DNA of 34,668 nt from an uncultured Verrucomicrobiae bacterium (GTDB lineage: Bacteria > Verrucomicrobiota > Verrucomicrobiia > Limisphaerales > J093), in NCBI GenBank assembly GCA_937946835.1, contig CALFAV010000075.1:1-34668 (forward strand), in the 5' to 3' direction. Below the pieces are notes generated by a model that was given only the letters and a program-made list of their open reading frames with translations, ran no database searches and was not told the origin of the DNA. A program made the position numbers and the translations under genes. Of this stretch, positions 24,331 through 32,383 are shown in pieces (the stretch's first letter is position 1; every line of letters begins with the position of its first letter).

Positions 24331-27165
24331 TCAGGGCAGTTCCCAGCGCAGGCGGAAGAATTGCCGGCCGGCCGGCGCGGCCGCCACTTCCAGCACCTGG
24401 CGCGGCGGCGCGGGCGCGAGGGTGTGCACGGCCTCCCAGATACGCAGATCGGCCGACGCTTCCAGGGTGGCCGCCAGCTCGGGCAACGACTCGATGACCA
24501 GGCGCACCGCCGACCCGGCCGGCTCCACGCCGACAAAGCGCGGCCCCGGCTCGACCCGCACCACCGCCACGCCTTCCGGGGGCAGCGGCTCCAACTGCCA
24601 ACCGGTCCCCGCCGCCGGCAGGGTGCGGCCCGCGGTCAGTTCGGTGGCGGTGCCGGCACCGCGCAGGTGGGCAAAATCGGGTTCCACCCGCAGCACCCCG
24701 CCCTGGGGTGTCGCGGTGGGGTTGAGCACGGTGAAGTACACCGCTCCATCGGCGCCGGGGCCGAAGCGCTCGAGCCAGAGTTGCGGGTTGTCCGTGTGGG
24801 CGCCGGTCACGGGTTGCCAGCCGGCCTCGGCCACGCGCCGGATCAGCGGGAGGAAGCGGCGGAACAGCGGCCGGTCGCGGTTGTACCAGGCGGGATTGCG
24901 CCAGTACGGGTTCTCGGCCGCGTTGTGGCTGAACATCGAGGGGAACATTCCGTAAAAGAGGCTGCGCTGGAAGTAGCGCTCGACCAGGTTGGTGGTGAAC
25001 CGGTCGTAATCGGTGTTCATCAGCAGCAGGTACGGCTTGGCGCCGGCCAGGGTGCGCCAGAGGGCCATTTGCGCGTGTGAGACGGGCCGGTACTCGCCGC
25101 CGGGCAGCCAGTCGGTTTCGGTGCCCAGCACGTCCAACCACCCGCAAAGGAAGCCGAAGCGGTACGGGACCCCGTTGGCAAAAACCAGCCCGCCCAGGCG
25201 GCGCACGTCCGCGCTGATCCAGCGGGTGAACTCGTAGATCGCCAGCCCCTTGAACAGCGCCGGCCGGCGCGTGTCCGGGGCAAAGCTCAGCGGCACGGTG
25301 GTGTGGCGGAAATGCTCGCGCCGGAAGTTCAGATCGGCGGTCACGTAGCCCTCGAGGGAGTCGAGGTACTCGCCGTCCAGCCGCGCGGCGGCGTTCGCGC
25401 CGTACAGCCGGGCCTTGAGGGCGTCATTCCAGTGGACGGTGGCGGCGTTGGGCGAAGCGGGCAGTGCGGGATTGGGGTTGAGACTCCAGACCGCGCCGTT
25501 GGCCCAGGGTTCGTTGCGGAAGAGCAGCACCGGCTGGCCGTCGGCGTCGTACATCGCCGCGGCGCGGCTCACGCGGGCCATCTCCCGGTGGAACCCGGGC
25601 GGGCCCTCGGCGTAGGCGTCCCGCACGCGCAGGGCCTCGGGCAGGGTGCGCGGCACTTCGGGGGCCATCGGCATCCACCAGGTCATCGGCTCGGTGTAGC
25701 GGAAACTCAGGATGCCGTGGGCATCGTCCCAGGCCACGGCGTTGTCGCCCTCGTGGAAACGGAAGCCGAAGTCCTCCCAGCCCTGCACCGTGCTCACGTC
25801 GGTAAACGGCATCCAGATGCCCTGCTCCCGGGCGCGCACCTCGAAATGTTGCGGCCAGATTTCCGTGAACTTTTGGAACGCCGCGCGGAACCCGCGGGCC
25901 GGGTCAAACCGGTACACCACCAGGCCGAAGTCCGCCGCATTCGGGAACTGCTCGGTTTCGGGCACCAGCCCGAGGTCAAACGCCGCGCAGAGCTGGCGCG
26001 TGCCGGCGTGGTAAAACAGCCGGTACTGGGCCGGCCGGTCGTAGTCCACGCCCAGGGCCAGACCCACCTCGGGGCCGCTCACCGCCGCCAGCGGGTAGGC
26101 GGACATCGTCCCGGTGGTGCCGGCGCCGACGGGGTTGGCCAACAGGTATTCCCCCGCGCCCTCGATTACGCGGCGGCGGCGGAGGTCATCGCCCCACGTC
26201 CACCCGCTCGCATCCACCGGCAGGGCGAACACCAGCAAGATCGCGCGGTCGTCGCCGCGCCGGTTGGTGAGCCGGCCCTGCACGCTCAAATGGCGGGCGT
26301 GGTTGCGGACGGTGAATTCCAGGCGCAGCCCCAGTTCCGGGCACTCGCCGTTCTCGAAGGCAAAGGCGTCGGAATCCGCCGCCACGTCGCGGGCGAAGAA
26401 CCCGCCGAATTGCGCGCCCGCCCACTCCCGCCCGCCCAGTTGGAGAGACACCACCCGCGCGCCGGCCAACCCCACCCGCAGGCCGTCGCCGGTGGCAAAG
26501 CCGGCCGTGGCCGCGGGCGGCGGGTTGGTCATCGGTGGGCGTACCATCGGCGCGCCCTGGAACAGGATGGCGGGGCCCTCGGCGGTGACCTCGGTCACCG
26601 ACACCTCGTCGAACCACACCGTGCCGGCGTGGCCGCGAAACAGGCAGTGCAACGTGAGACTGCGCACCGGTTTTTCGGGTTGGATGACCACCTCGCGCAT
26701 CTGCCAGTCATGCGTGCCGGTGGCGAAGTTGGCCGTCTGACCCCACAGCGGCGTGCCGTCGTCGTAGATCAGGTCCGCGTAGAGCGAGTAACCGCTGTCC
26801 GGGCTGCCGGTGACGCCCTCGGCCCGGCTCCATCCGCGGACGACCAAGGGGGCCGCGGTTTTGCGGTTAAGGCTCAGGGTTTGGTGCGCGCCCCGCCAGC
26901 CGGTCGAGTCCGGTGCCGTGCAGCGCAGGGCGGTTGAGCCCTGGCGGCCTTCGCCGGGGGCGGCCTGGTAACCGTTGGGCGCGGCAGACCAGTGGGAAAA
27001 ACTTCCCCCGGTGCGCTGTTCAAAATCGCCGTTGCGGAGCAGGTTGGTCCCGCCGGTGGCCCTCACCACCTGGAGCACCGGGGCCGCGGCCGGCGCGTCG
27101 CACGCCCAGCCGGCCAAGGCCAGCAGCCGCAACCAGCCGAGGAACGCTTTCACACGCGCCAGCAT
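24331..27165 (-). CDS. Large secreted protein, possible glycoside hydrolase
   Basis: This is a 944-residue protein with a signal peptide (LGWLRLLALAGWACDAPAAA). Residues about 40-185 look like a carbohydrate-binding jelly roll (NLLRNGDFEQ, FSHWSAAPNGYQ, VWFDEVSVTEV). The middle (about 210-470) resembles the beta-sandwich region that precedes a catalytic barrel in several glycosidase families. The region about 470-800 has DGEYLDSLEGYV near residue 600, FANGVPYRFGFLCGWLDVLGTETDW and LLMNTDYDRF, consistent with a TIM barrel using acidic residues. The last 65 residues form a module with ASADLRIWEAV and FFRLRW, of the type found at the ends of verrucomicrobial secreted proteins. I cannot assign a family. 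The ATG at 27165 has AAAGGG 5 bases upstream. The longer open frame overlaps hemB and was rejected. Confidence 0.75.
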   Translation of the reverse strand: MLARVKAFLGWLRLLALAGWACDAPAAAPVLQVVRATGGTNLLRNGDFEQRTGGSFSHWSAAPNGYQAAPGEGRQGSTALRCTAPDSTGWRGAHQTLSLNRKTAAPLVVRGWSRAEGVTGSPDSGYSLYADLIYDDGTPLWGQTANFATGTHDWQMREVVIQPEKPVRSLTLHCLFRGHAGTVWFDEVSVTEVTAEGPAILFQGAPMVRPPMTNPPPAATAGFATGDGLRVGLAGARVVSLQLGGREWAGAQFGGFFARDVAADSDAFAFENGECPELGLRLEFTVRNHARHLSVQGRLTNRRGDDRAILLVFALPVDASGWTWGDDLRRRRVIEGAGEYLLANPVGAGTTGTMSAYPLAAVSGPEVGLALGVDYDRPAQYRLFYHAGTRQLCAAFDLGLVPETEQFPNAADFGLVVYRFDPARGFRAAFQKFTEIWPQHFEVRAREQGIWMPFTDVSTVQGWEDFGFRFHEGDNAVAWDDAHGILSFRYTEPMTWWMPMAPEVPRTLPEALRVRDAYAEGPPGFHREMARVSRAAAMYDADGQPVLLFRNEPWANGAVWSLNPNPALPASPNAATVHWNDALKARLYGANAAARLDGEYLDSLEGYVTADLNFRREHFRHTTVPLSFAPDTRRPALFKGLAIYEFTRWISADVRRLGGLVFANGVPYRFGFLCGWLDVLGTETDWLPGGEYRPVSHAQMALWRTLAGAKPYLLLMNTDYDRFTTNLVERYFQRSLFYGMFPSMFSHNAAENPYWRNPAWYNRDRPLFRRFLPLIRRVAEAGWQPVTGAHTDNPQLWLERFGPGADGAVYFTVLNPTATPQGGVLRVEPDFAHLRGAGTATELTAGRTLPAAGTGWQLEPLPPEGVAVVRVEPGPRFVGVEPAGSAVRLVIESLPELAATLEASADLRIWEAVHTLAPAPPRQVLEVAAAPAGRQFFRLRWELP

Positions 27166-27268
27166 AGCGGCCCTTTGGCCGGCGCTAGAAGTGCAAAGCG
27201 GTGGGGCGCGGGCGTGTCCGGCGCGGACAAGGCCCCACGCCGCGCTTTCGCCCCGACGGCCGCCGGGG

Positions 27269-27274
27269 TAAAAT
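27269..27274 (+). promoter_or_regulatory. Candidate leaderless -10 element of hemB
   Basis: TAAAAT at 27269-27274 is an almost perfect -10 in very GC-rich surroundings, followed by GCCGGC and the ATG at 27281. No ribosome binding site is present. The -35 region (about 27246) is only weakly consensus-like (TTTCGC). Confidence 0.5.
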
Positions 27275-27280
27275 GCCGGC

Positions 27281-28315
27281 ATGAACTTCGCGCCCGCTGG
27301 TTTTCCCGCGGTCCGGCTGCGTCGTCTGCGGCAGTCCGCCCCGCTGCGCCGCCTGGTGGCCGAAACCCGGCTCAGTGTCGAGCAGTTGGTCCTGCCGTTG
27401 TTCGTGCGCCCGGGGCGAAAGGTGCGCCGGCCGGTGGGCGCCATGCCGGGAGTGTGCCAGCTTTCGCCGGATGAACTGGTGACCGAGGCGCGACGCGCCT
27501 TCGAGGCGGGAGTGCCGGCCGTGCTGTTGTTTGGCATCCCGGACCACAAGGACGCCCGCGCCTCCGGCGCTTATGCCCGCCGGGGAATCGTGCAACAGGC
27601 GGTGCGGTTGCTCAAACGCGAGTTGCCGGACCTGCTGGTGATCACCGATGTGTGCCTCTGCGAGTACATGAGCCACGGCCACTGCGGGGTGGTCCGGGCC
27701 GACCGCCACGGGGCGCGCATTCTCAACGACCCCACACTTGAGTTGCTGGCCCGCACCGCCGTCAGCCACGCCGAGGCCGGGGCGGACCTGGTGGCGCCCA
27801 GCGACATGATGGACGGGCGGGTGGCGGCCATTCGCGCCGCGCTGGACCGGGCCGGTTTCACCGAAACGCCCATCATGGCCTACGCCGCCAAGTTCGCCTC
27901 CGCGTTTTACGGACCGTTTCGCGAGGCGGCGGAATCCGCCCCGCGTTTCGGCGACCGTCGCAGCTACCAAATGGCGCCGTCCAACGCGGCCGAGGCCCTG
28001 CGGGAAGTGGCCCTGGACCTGGCGGAGGGCGCGGACATCGTGATGGTCAAACCCGCGCTGGCGTACCTGGACATCCTGTACCGGGTGAAGACGCAATTCG
28101 GGTACCCCACCGCCGCCTACGCGGTGAGCGGGGAGTACGCGATGATCAAGGCGGCCGCGGCCAACGGCTGGTTGGATGAACGGTCGGTGACGCTGGAAAG
28201 TCTGCTGGCGCTGCGCCGCGCCGGGGCGGACATTTTGATCACCTATGCGGCGGTGGACGTGGCGCGGTGGTTGGGGGAGGAGACCGGCGGCCGCCTCAGT
28301 TCTGCACGTTCATGA
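27281..28315 (+). CDS. hemB: Porphobilinogen synthase (delta-aminolevulinic acid dehydratase)
   Basis: HemB condenses two molecules of 5-aminolevulinate to porphobilinogen in haem synthesis, in the cytosol. The protein has 344 residues. Schiff-base lysines are K204 in YAAKFASAFYGPF and K257 in MVKPALAYLD. The metal site has the zinc-type cysteines C125, C127 and C135 in DVCLCEYMSHGHCG, so this is a zinc-dependent rather than magnesium-only enzyme (family knowledge). Also visible are APSDMMDGR and YAVSGEYAMI. The last 20 bases overlap the end of the convergent FHA gene. The C-terminal extension after RWLGEE is slightly longer than usual. No other hem gene is adjacent. Confidence 0.96.
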   Translation: MNFAPAGFPAVRLRRLRQSAPLRRLVAETRLSVEQLVLPLFVRPGRKVRRPVGAMPGVCQLSPDELVTEARRAFEAGVPAVLLFGIPDHKDARASGAYARRGIVQQAVRLLKRELPDLLVITDVCLCEYMSHGHCGVVRADRHGARILNDPTLELLARTAVSHAEAGADLVAPSDMMDGRVAAIRAALDRAGFTETPIMAYAAKFASAFYGPFREAAESAPRFGDRRSYQMAPSNAAEALREVALDLAEGADIVMVKPALAYLDILYRVKTQFGYPTAAYAVSGEYAMIKAAAANGWLDERSVTLESLLALRRAGADILITYAAVDVARWLGEETGGRLSSARS

Positions 28316-28808
28316 TCGAATAGACGATCAGGGCGATGATGATCAGCCCCAGCGCCAGCCCGCCGTAGAGGAAAAGCTTGTTGGCGTTGTCGCTTTTCTT
28401 GGCGAAGGCGGAGGCAACCACCGGCTTGCCCGCCTTGTCCAGGTCGCCCAGTTTCACCCCGCCGATGGGCATGGTTTGCTGGGCGGGCTTGCGGGCCCCG
28501 GGAGCACCGGCCGGAGGTTGGCGGCCGTCTTCCAGGCGCAACTCGACCTTGCCCAGACGCAGAATCTGCCCGGGCTTGAGCGGCGCCTCGGTAATGGGCT
28601 GGTCGTTGATGTACGTGCCGTTGGTGGAATTGAGGTCCTTGATGATGACCTCGTTGCCCTTGAGAATGACTTCGCAGTGATGGCTGGACACCGACGGCTC
28701 GGGAATTTGAAAGTTGTTGTCCTCCAGGCGCCCCACGGTGGTCCGCTCACTTTTTAACTCGTGCGCGACACCGGCAAACCCTTCGGTCAGGACAACAAGC
28801 TTGGCCAT
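28296..28808 (-). CDS. FHA-domain protein with C-terminal membrane anchor
   Basis: This 170-residue protein has a forkhead-associated domain at about 5-92 with the phosphothreonine-binding signature: GRLEDNNFQI, SVSSHHCEV and LNSTNGTYIND. A Pro/Gly/Lys-rich linker follows (about 95-140), then one hydrophobic segment (about 144-166, FLYGGLALGLIIIALIVYSI) near the end, with a tail of a few residues. It is therefore a tail-anchored protein displaying an FHA domain to the cytosol, probably recruiting a partner phosphorylated by a Ser/Thr kinase; no such kinase is in the window. The ATG at 28808 (MAKLVVLTEG) is preferred to an upstream start at 28853 because the FHA fold begins immediately. Confidence 0.88.
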   Translation of the reverse strand: MAKLVVLTEGFAGVAHELKSERTTVGRLEDNNFQIPEPSVSSHHCEVILKGNEVIIKDLNSTNGTYINDQPITEAPLKPGQILRLGKVELRLEDGRQPPAGAPGARKPAQQTMPIGGVKLGDLDKAGKPVVASAFAKKSDNANKLFLYGGLALGLIIIALIVYSIMNVQN

Positions 28809-29025
28809 GGACGGCAGGTAACTGTCGGCGATTATTCGGCGGGAGCAGGCCAAGTCAAACGGTTTCTGGCCAAGCCCATTCGCGTCCGGGCCAAATCATC
28901 CGCGGCGCTGTGGCCCACCGTCCGCGGCTGCATCCGCCGCTGTCCGTGGTTGCGGCGAGGTGCGCTTGAGGGGGAAGTCCCAACGGCGTACAACCGCGGC
29001 CGGCCGCGCGCGCGGCGCCCATTGC

Positions 29026-29742
29026 ATGGAGTGTCTGGACCTGACTTTGCCCACGCCCGAGGAAAATCTGGCGGCCGATGAGGCGTTGTGGGAGGCGGTG
29101 GAAGCCGGGGGGGCGGAGGTGCTGCGATTCTGGGAGTCGTCCACTCCGTTTGTGGTACTGGGCTACGCCAACCGGGCTGAACGCGAGGTGGATTTGGCGG
29201 CGTGCCGCGCGCGGAGGGTGCCGGTGCTCCGACGCTGCACCGGCGGGGGAACGGTCCTGCAAGGGCCGGGCTGCTTGAACTACACCCTGGCGTTGCGGAT
29301 CGAAGAACGCGGTCCCACCGCCGGCATCCCCGGCACCAATCTTTGGGTTCTCAACCGCCACGCCGCCGCCCTGGGCGCGCTGCTGAACCAACCGGTGCGA
29401 CGGCGCGGCGAGACCGACCTGGCCATCGGCGAGCGCAAATTTTCCGGCAACGCCCAGCGGCGCGGCCGGCGGGCGCTGCTGTTCCACGGGACCGTGTTGC
29501 TGGACCTGGACCTGGCCCTGGTGGCGGCGGTGCTCCCCGCCCCCTCGCGGGCGCCCGACTACCGCGGCGGGCGCGCCCATGCCGATTTTTTGATGAACCT
29601 GCACCTGCCGGCGACGGCCGTGAAGGAGGCGCTGCGACGCGCCTGGCAAGCGATCCAACCCGCCGTCGCCCCGTCGCCGGCGCGCCTCGCGGAGCTGGTG
29701 GCCAGCCGGTACGGCCGACCGGAATGGACTTTTCGCTTTTGA
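29026..29742 (+). CDS. Lipoate-protein ligase A family protein
   Basis: This 238-residue protein has the biotin/lipoate ligase (BPL_LplA_LipB) fold. Signatures: NLAADEALW at the start, RRCTGGGTVLQGPG (about 69-82, the lipoate-binding loop), and catalytic K138 in IGERKFSGNAQRR. It lacks the extra C-terminal domain of E. coli LplA, like many short ligases and octanoyltransferases (LipM/LipL type). It could attach lipoate or octanoate to the E2 or H proteins of 2-oxoacid dehydrogenases or the glycine cleavage system; the last would link to the GlyA domain of the fusion, but this is speculation. ATG 29026 is chosen because the fold starts at CLDLTLPTPEENL. It converges with glmM across 25 bases. 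Confidence 0.85.
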   Translation: MECLDLTLPTPEENLAADEALWEAVEAGGAEVLRFWESSTPFVVLGYANRAEREVDLAACRARRVPVLRRCTGGGTVLQGPGCLNYTLALRIEERGPTAGIPGTNLWVLNRHAAALGALLNQPVRRRGETDLAIGERKFSGNAQRRGRRALLFHGTVLLDLDLALVAAVLPAPSRAPDYRGGRAHADFLMNLHLPATAVKEALRRAWQAIQPAVAPSPARLAELVASRYGRPEWTFRF

Positions 29743-29767
29743 ACGCGCCCTGCCGGGCCGGGAGCGC

Positions 29768-31150
29768 TCACGCGCCGATTTGCGTACGGATCAGCGCCGC
29801 CAACCGCTCACACCAGACCTCCACCACCTCCTCACTGCGGGCCTCGACCAGCACCCGGGCCTTGGGCTCGGTGCCGGAGTAGCGCACGAACACCCGCCCC
29901 CCCTCGGCGCCGACCGCCGTTTCGGCCTCGGCCAGAAGCGCCGTGAAGCCGTCCAGCCGCTCGAAAGGCACTTTTTCCTGCACGCGCACATTGACCAATT
30001 TCTGCGGGAAGCGGGTCCAGCACAGCCGGAGCTGCGAGAGCAGGGCGTCCTTTTCCTTCATGATGCTCAGGACCTGAAGGGCGGCCACCAGGCCGTCCCC
30101 GGTGGTGGCAAACTCGCGGAAGATGAGATGGCCGCTCTGCTCGCCGCCCAGGGTGTAGCCGCCGCGGAGCATTTCCTCGATGACGTGCTTGTCGCCCACG
30201 GGGGTGCGTACCGTGCGGCCGCCGGCGGCGGCCAGGGCGGCGTCCAGCCCGGCGTTGCTCATGACGGTGCAGACCACGGTGCGTTCGGGCAGCGCGCCCC
30301 GGTGCAGCCATTCCAGCCCGCAGATGGCCAGGATGTCGTCGCCATCGGCCAGGCTGCCCTGCTCGTCGCACAGCAGCACGCGGTCGCCGTCGCCGTCATG
30401 GGCCAGGCCGAGCTGGGCGCGGTGTTCGAGCACGCGGCGGCAGAGGTGCCCGGGGTGCATGGCGCCGCAGTCCTTGTTGATGTTGGTGCCGTCGGGCTGG
30501 TTGCCATACACGATGACCTCGGCGCCCAGTTCGCGCAGGACACTGGGGGTGGTCTTGTAGGTGGCGCCGTGGGCGCAATCCACCACGATGCGCAGGCCCT
30601 CGAGGTTCATGCGCTTGGGGAAACTGGCCTTGGCGTACTCGATGTAGCGGCCGATGGCGTCGTCCACCCGCAGCGCCTTGCCGATCTCGCTGGCCACGGG
30701 GCGGATGTGGTTGATGGCGCCGCTGAAGACCAGTTCCTCGATGCGCGCCTCGACCGCGTCGTCCAGTTTGTAGCCGTCGGCCCGGAAGAATTTGATGCCG
30801 TTGTCGTCGTAGGGATTGTGGGAGGCGGTGATGACGATGCCGGCGTCGGCCCGCAGGCTGCGGGTCACATAGGCCACGCCGGGGGTGGGCAGCGGGCCGA
30901 TGAAGATCACGTCCACGCCCATTGAGAGGATGCCGGAGGAGAGGGCGTTTTCGAGCATGTAGCCCGAGAGCCGGGTGTCCTTGCCGATGACGATCTTGTG
31001 CCGGCCCAGGCCGCGGGCGTGGCTGGAGAGGGTCTTGAAAACATGGGCGGCGGCGCGGCCCAGTTTGAGGGCGGTCTCGGCGGTGACCGGTTCGATGTTG
31101 GCCGTGCCGCGGACGCCGTCGGTGCCGAAGATACGTTGGGGATTGCTCAT
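29768..31150 (-). CDS. glmM: Phosphoglucosamine mutase
   Basis: GlmM converts glucosamine-6-phosphate to glucosamine-1-phosphate, leading to UDP-GlcNAc and peptidoglycan. The 460-residue protein has all alpha-D-phosphohexomutase motifs: FGTDGVRGTAN at the start, phosphoserine S110 in ITASHNPYDDNG, metal-binding DGDGDR, GEQSGH, and RYSGTEPKARVLVE at the C-terminus. The order cdaA - YbbR protein - glmM upstream on the same strand matches the conserved Firmicutes cdaA-cdaR-glmM operon. It is separated from the YbbR gene by 4 bases, so they are surely co-transcribed. Confidence 0.97.
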   Translation of the reverse strand: MSNPQRIFGTDGVRGTANIEPVTAETALKLGRAAAHVFKTLSSHARGLGRHKIVIGKDTRLSGYMLENALSSGILSMGVDVIFIGPLPTPGVAYVTRSLRADAGIVITASHNPYDDNGIKFFRADGYKLDDAVEARIEELVFSGAINHIRPVASEIGKALRVDDAIGRYIEYAKASFPKRMNLEGLRIVVDCAHGATYKTTPSVLRELGAEVIVYGNQPDGTNINKDCGAMHPGHLCRRVLEHRAQLGLAHDGDGDRVLLCDEQGSLADGDDILAICGLEWLHRGALPERTVVCTVMSNAGLDAALAAAGGRTVRTPVGDKHVIEEMLRGGYTLGGEQSGHLIFREFATTGDGLVAALQVLSIMKEKDALLSQLRLCWTRFPQKLVNVRVQEKVPFERLDGFTALLAEAETAVGAEGGRVFVRYSGTEPKARVLVEARSEEVVEVWCERLAALIRTQIGA

Positions 31151-31154
31151 GGGG

Positions 31155-31559
31155 TCAGGAGCCGGGAGGGGGCGGCAAAGGTTCCACGCGGACTTGCAAG
31201 GGGCTGAGGGAGACCACGGTCAGACCGGCGGGGACATGGACTTCCAGGTCCACGCGCGGGGGCAGCGGCCCGAGCGGGGTCAAATTGGCGAAGACCTGTA
31301 CCTCGGACGGGTCCAGGGCGGCCACCAGGCGGGCGGGACCGCGCACGGTCAGTCGCGCAAAGGCCGGCTCGAGTCGGCAGGCCCGCGGCCGGCCCGGCGG
31401 CTGCAGGACCGTGATGGGCAGGTCCTCGAAGGTGCGGCGCTGCTCCGCCGGGTGGCGTTCGGTGATGTTGTAATGGACCAGCAGCCAGAGCAGCGTGGCC
31501 AACAACACCGAGACCAGCTTCCAGCCCGGATTGACCGTGATCTGGCGCCAAATACTCAT
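31155..31559 (-). CDS. YbbR-domain (CdaR-like) protein
   Basis: This 134-residue protein has one N-terminal membrane segment (about 11-28, WKLVSVLLATLLWLLVHYN) and a single YbbR-like extracytoplasmic domain (ITVLQPPG, ARLTVRGPARLVAALDPSEVQVFANLT). Firmicutes CdaR has several such domains and modulates CdaA activity; this short form has one, as in many other phyla. ATG 31559 overlaps the TGA of cdaA (ATGA), which supports a shared complex. A longer start at 31613 would run into cdaA and was rejected. The C-terminus is Pro-rich. Confidence 0.82.
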   Translation of the reverse strand: MSIWRQITVNPGWKLVSVLLATLLWLLVHYNITERHPAEQRRTFEDLPITVLQPPGRPRACRLEPAFARLTVRGPARLVAALDPSEVQVFANLTPLGPLPPRVDLEVHVPAGLTVVSLSPLQVRVEPLPPPPGS

Positions 31560-32383
31560 GGCGTCGGAGCGGGGGTGCGGGCCGCGCGGCGCACCCGCAG
31601 GCTGCGCAACCATTCCAGCCAGGAACGCGGCCGGGGCGCCTTGACCAACCGGCGGGTCAGGAAGTCCCGCAGGTGTTCCAGGGTCACGTTGCGAACCAGC
31701 CGCCCCTGGTGGGCGTAGGAAATCGCCCCCGTTTCCTCGGAAACCACCACCACGATGGCGTCGGTTTCCTCGCTCAGCCCGATGGCGGCGCGGTGGCGGG
31801 TGCCCAGGGTCCGGCTCAAATCCGGCCGGGTGCTCAGGGGAAAAATGCAGGCCGCGTGGGTGATGCGGTCGCCGCGGATGATCACGCCCCCGTCGTGGAT
31901 GGCGTTGTTGGGAAAAAAGATCGTCTCGAGCATCTCGGGCGTGGCCTGGCAGTCCACCACGATGCCGGACTCGACGACGTCATGCACAGGGACGGTCTGC
32001 TCGATGGCCACCAACATGCCGATGCGCACATCGGCCAACCGCTCCGCCGCCTGCACGATCACCTCGATGCTCTCGCGCTGCTCGCGCACGTTGACGAAAA
32101 AGGGCAGGTTGCCCAGCCGGGCCAGCAGGCGGCGCAGCTCCGGCTGGAAGAGCACGATCACGATCAGCGCCAGCGAGGGCAACAGGGCCAGCAGGAGCAG
32201 CTTGAGCACCTGCAGGTTCAACAGGGTGGTTACCAGGGTCAGGGACAACAACAGGATGAGAAACCCCGTGACCACGGCGGCCGCGCGGGTGCCGCGAATA
32301 AAAGTGATGACGTAGTGGATGCCCACGGAGAGCAGGGCAATCTCCACCAGCGCCCGCCAGTTGGTTTGCAACCAATTCAACAT
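31556..32383 (-). CDS. cdaA: Diadenylate cyclase CdaA
   Basis: CdaA makes cyclic di-AMP from two ATP at the membrane. The 275-residue protein has three N-terminal membrane segments (about 10-80) and a DAC domain (about 105-235). The first catalytic motif is D164-G-G in AIHDGGVII, where family members usually have D-G-A. The second, R196-H-R, in GTRHRAAIGLSEETDA, is intact, as is VSEETGAIS. The C-terminal tail is Arg/Pro-rich. It overlaps folP by 7 bases and the YbbR gene by 4 bases. Cyclic di-AMP usually governs turgor, potassium uptake and cell-wall homeostasis, and CdaA can bind GlmM in Firmicutes; whether that holds here is inference. Confidence 0.93.
   Translation of the reverse strand: MLNWLQTNWRALVEIALLSVGIHYVITFIRGTRAAAVVTGFLILLLSLTLVTTLLNLQVLKLLLLALLPSLALIVIVLFQPELRRLLARLGNLPFFVNVREQRESIEVIVQAAERLADVRIGMLVAIEQTVPVHDVVESGIVVDCQATPEMLETIFFPNNAIHDGGVIIRGDRITHAACIFPLSTRPDLSRTLGTRHRAAIGLSEETDAIVVVVSEETGAISYAHQGRLVRNVTLEHLRDFLTRRLVKAPRPRSWLEWLRSLRVRRAARTPAPTP

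Noticed and set aside
28809-29025. A regulatory RNA between the FHA and lipoate ligase-like genes
   Set aside because: The segment has some GC-rich inverted pieces but no recognisable conserved structure or terminator.
29202-29882. A 226-codon frame overlapping the lipoate ligase-like gene
   Set aside because: It lies in a shifted frame over a gene with clear lipoate ligase motifs, and its product is Arg/Pro/Ala-rich without motifs.
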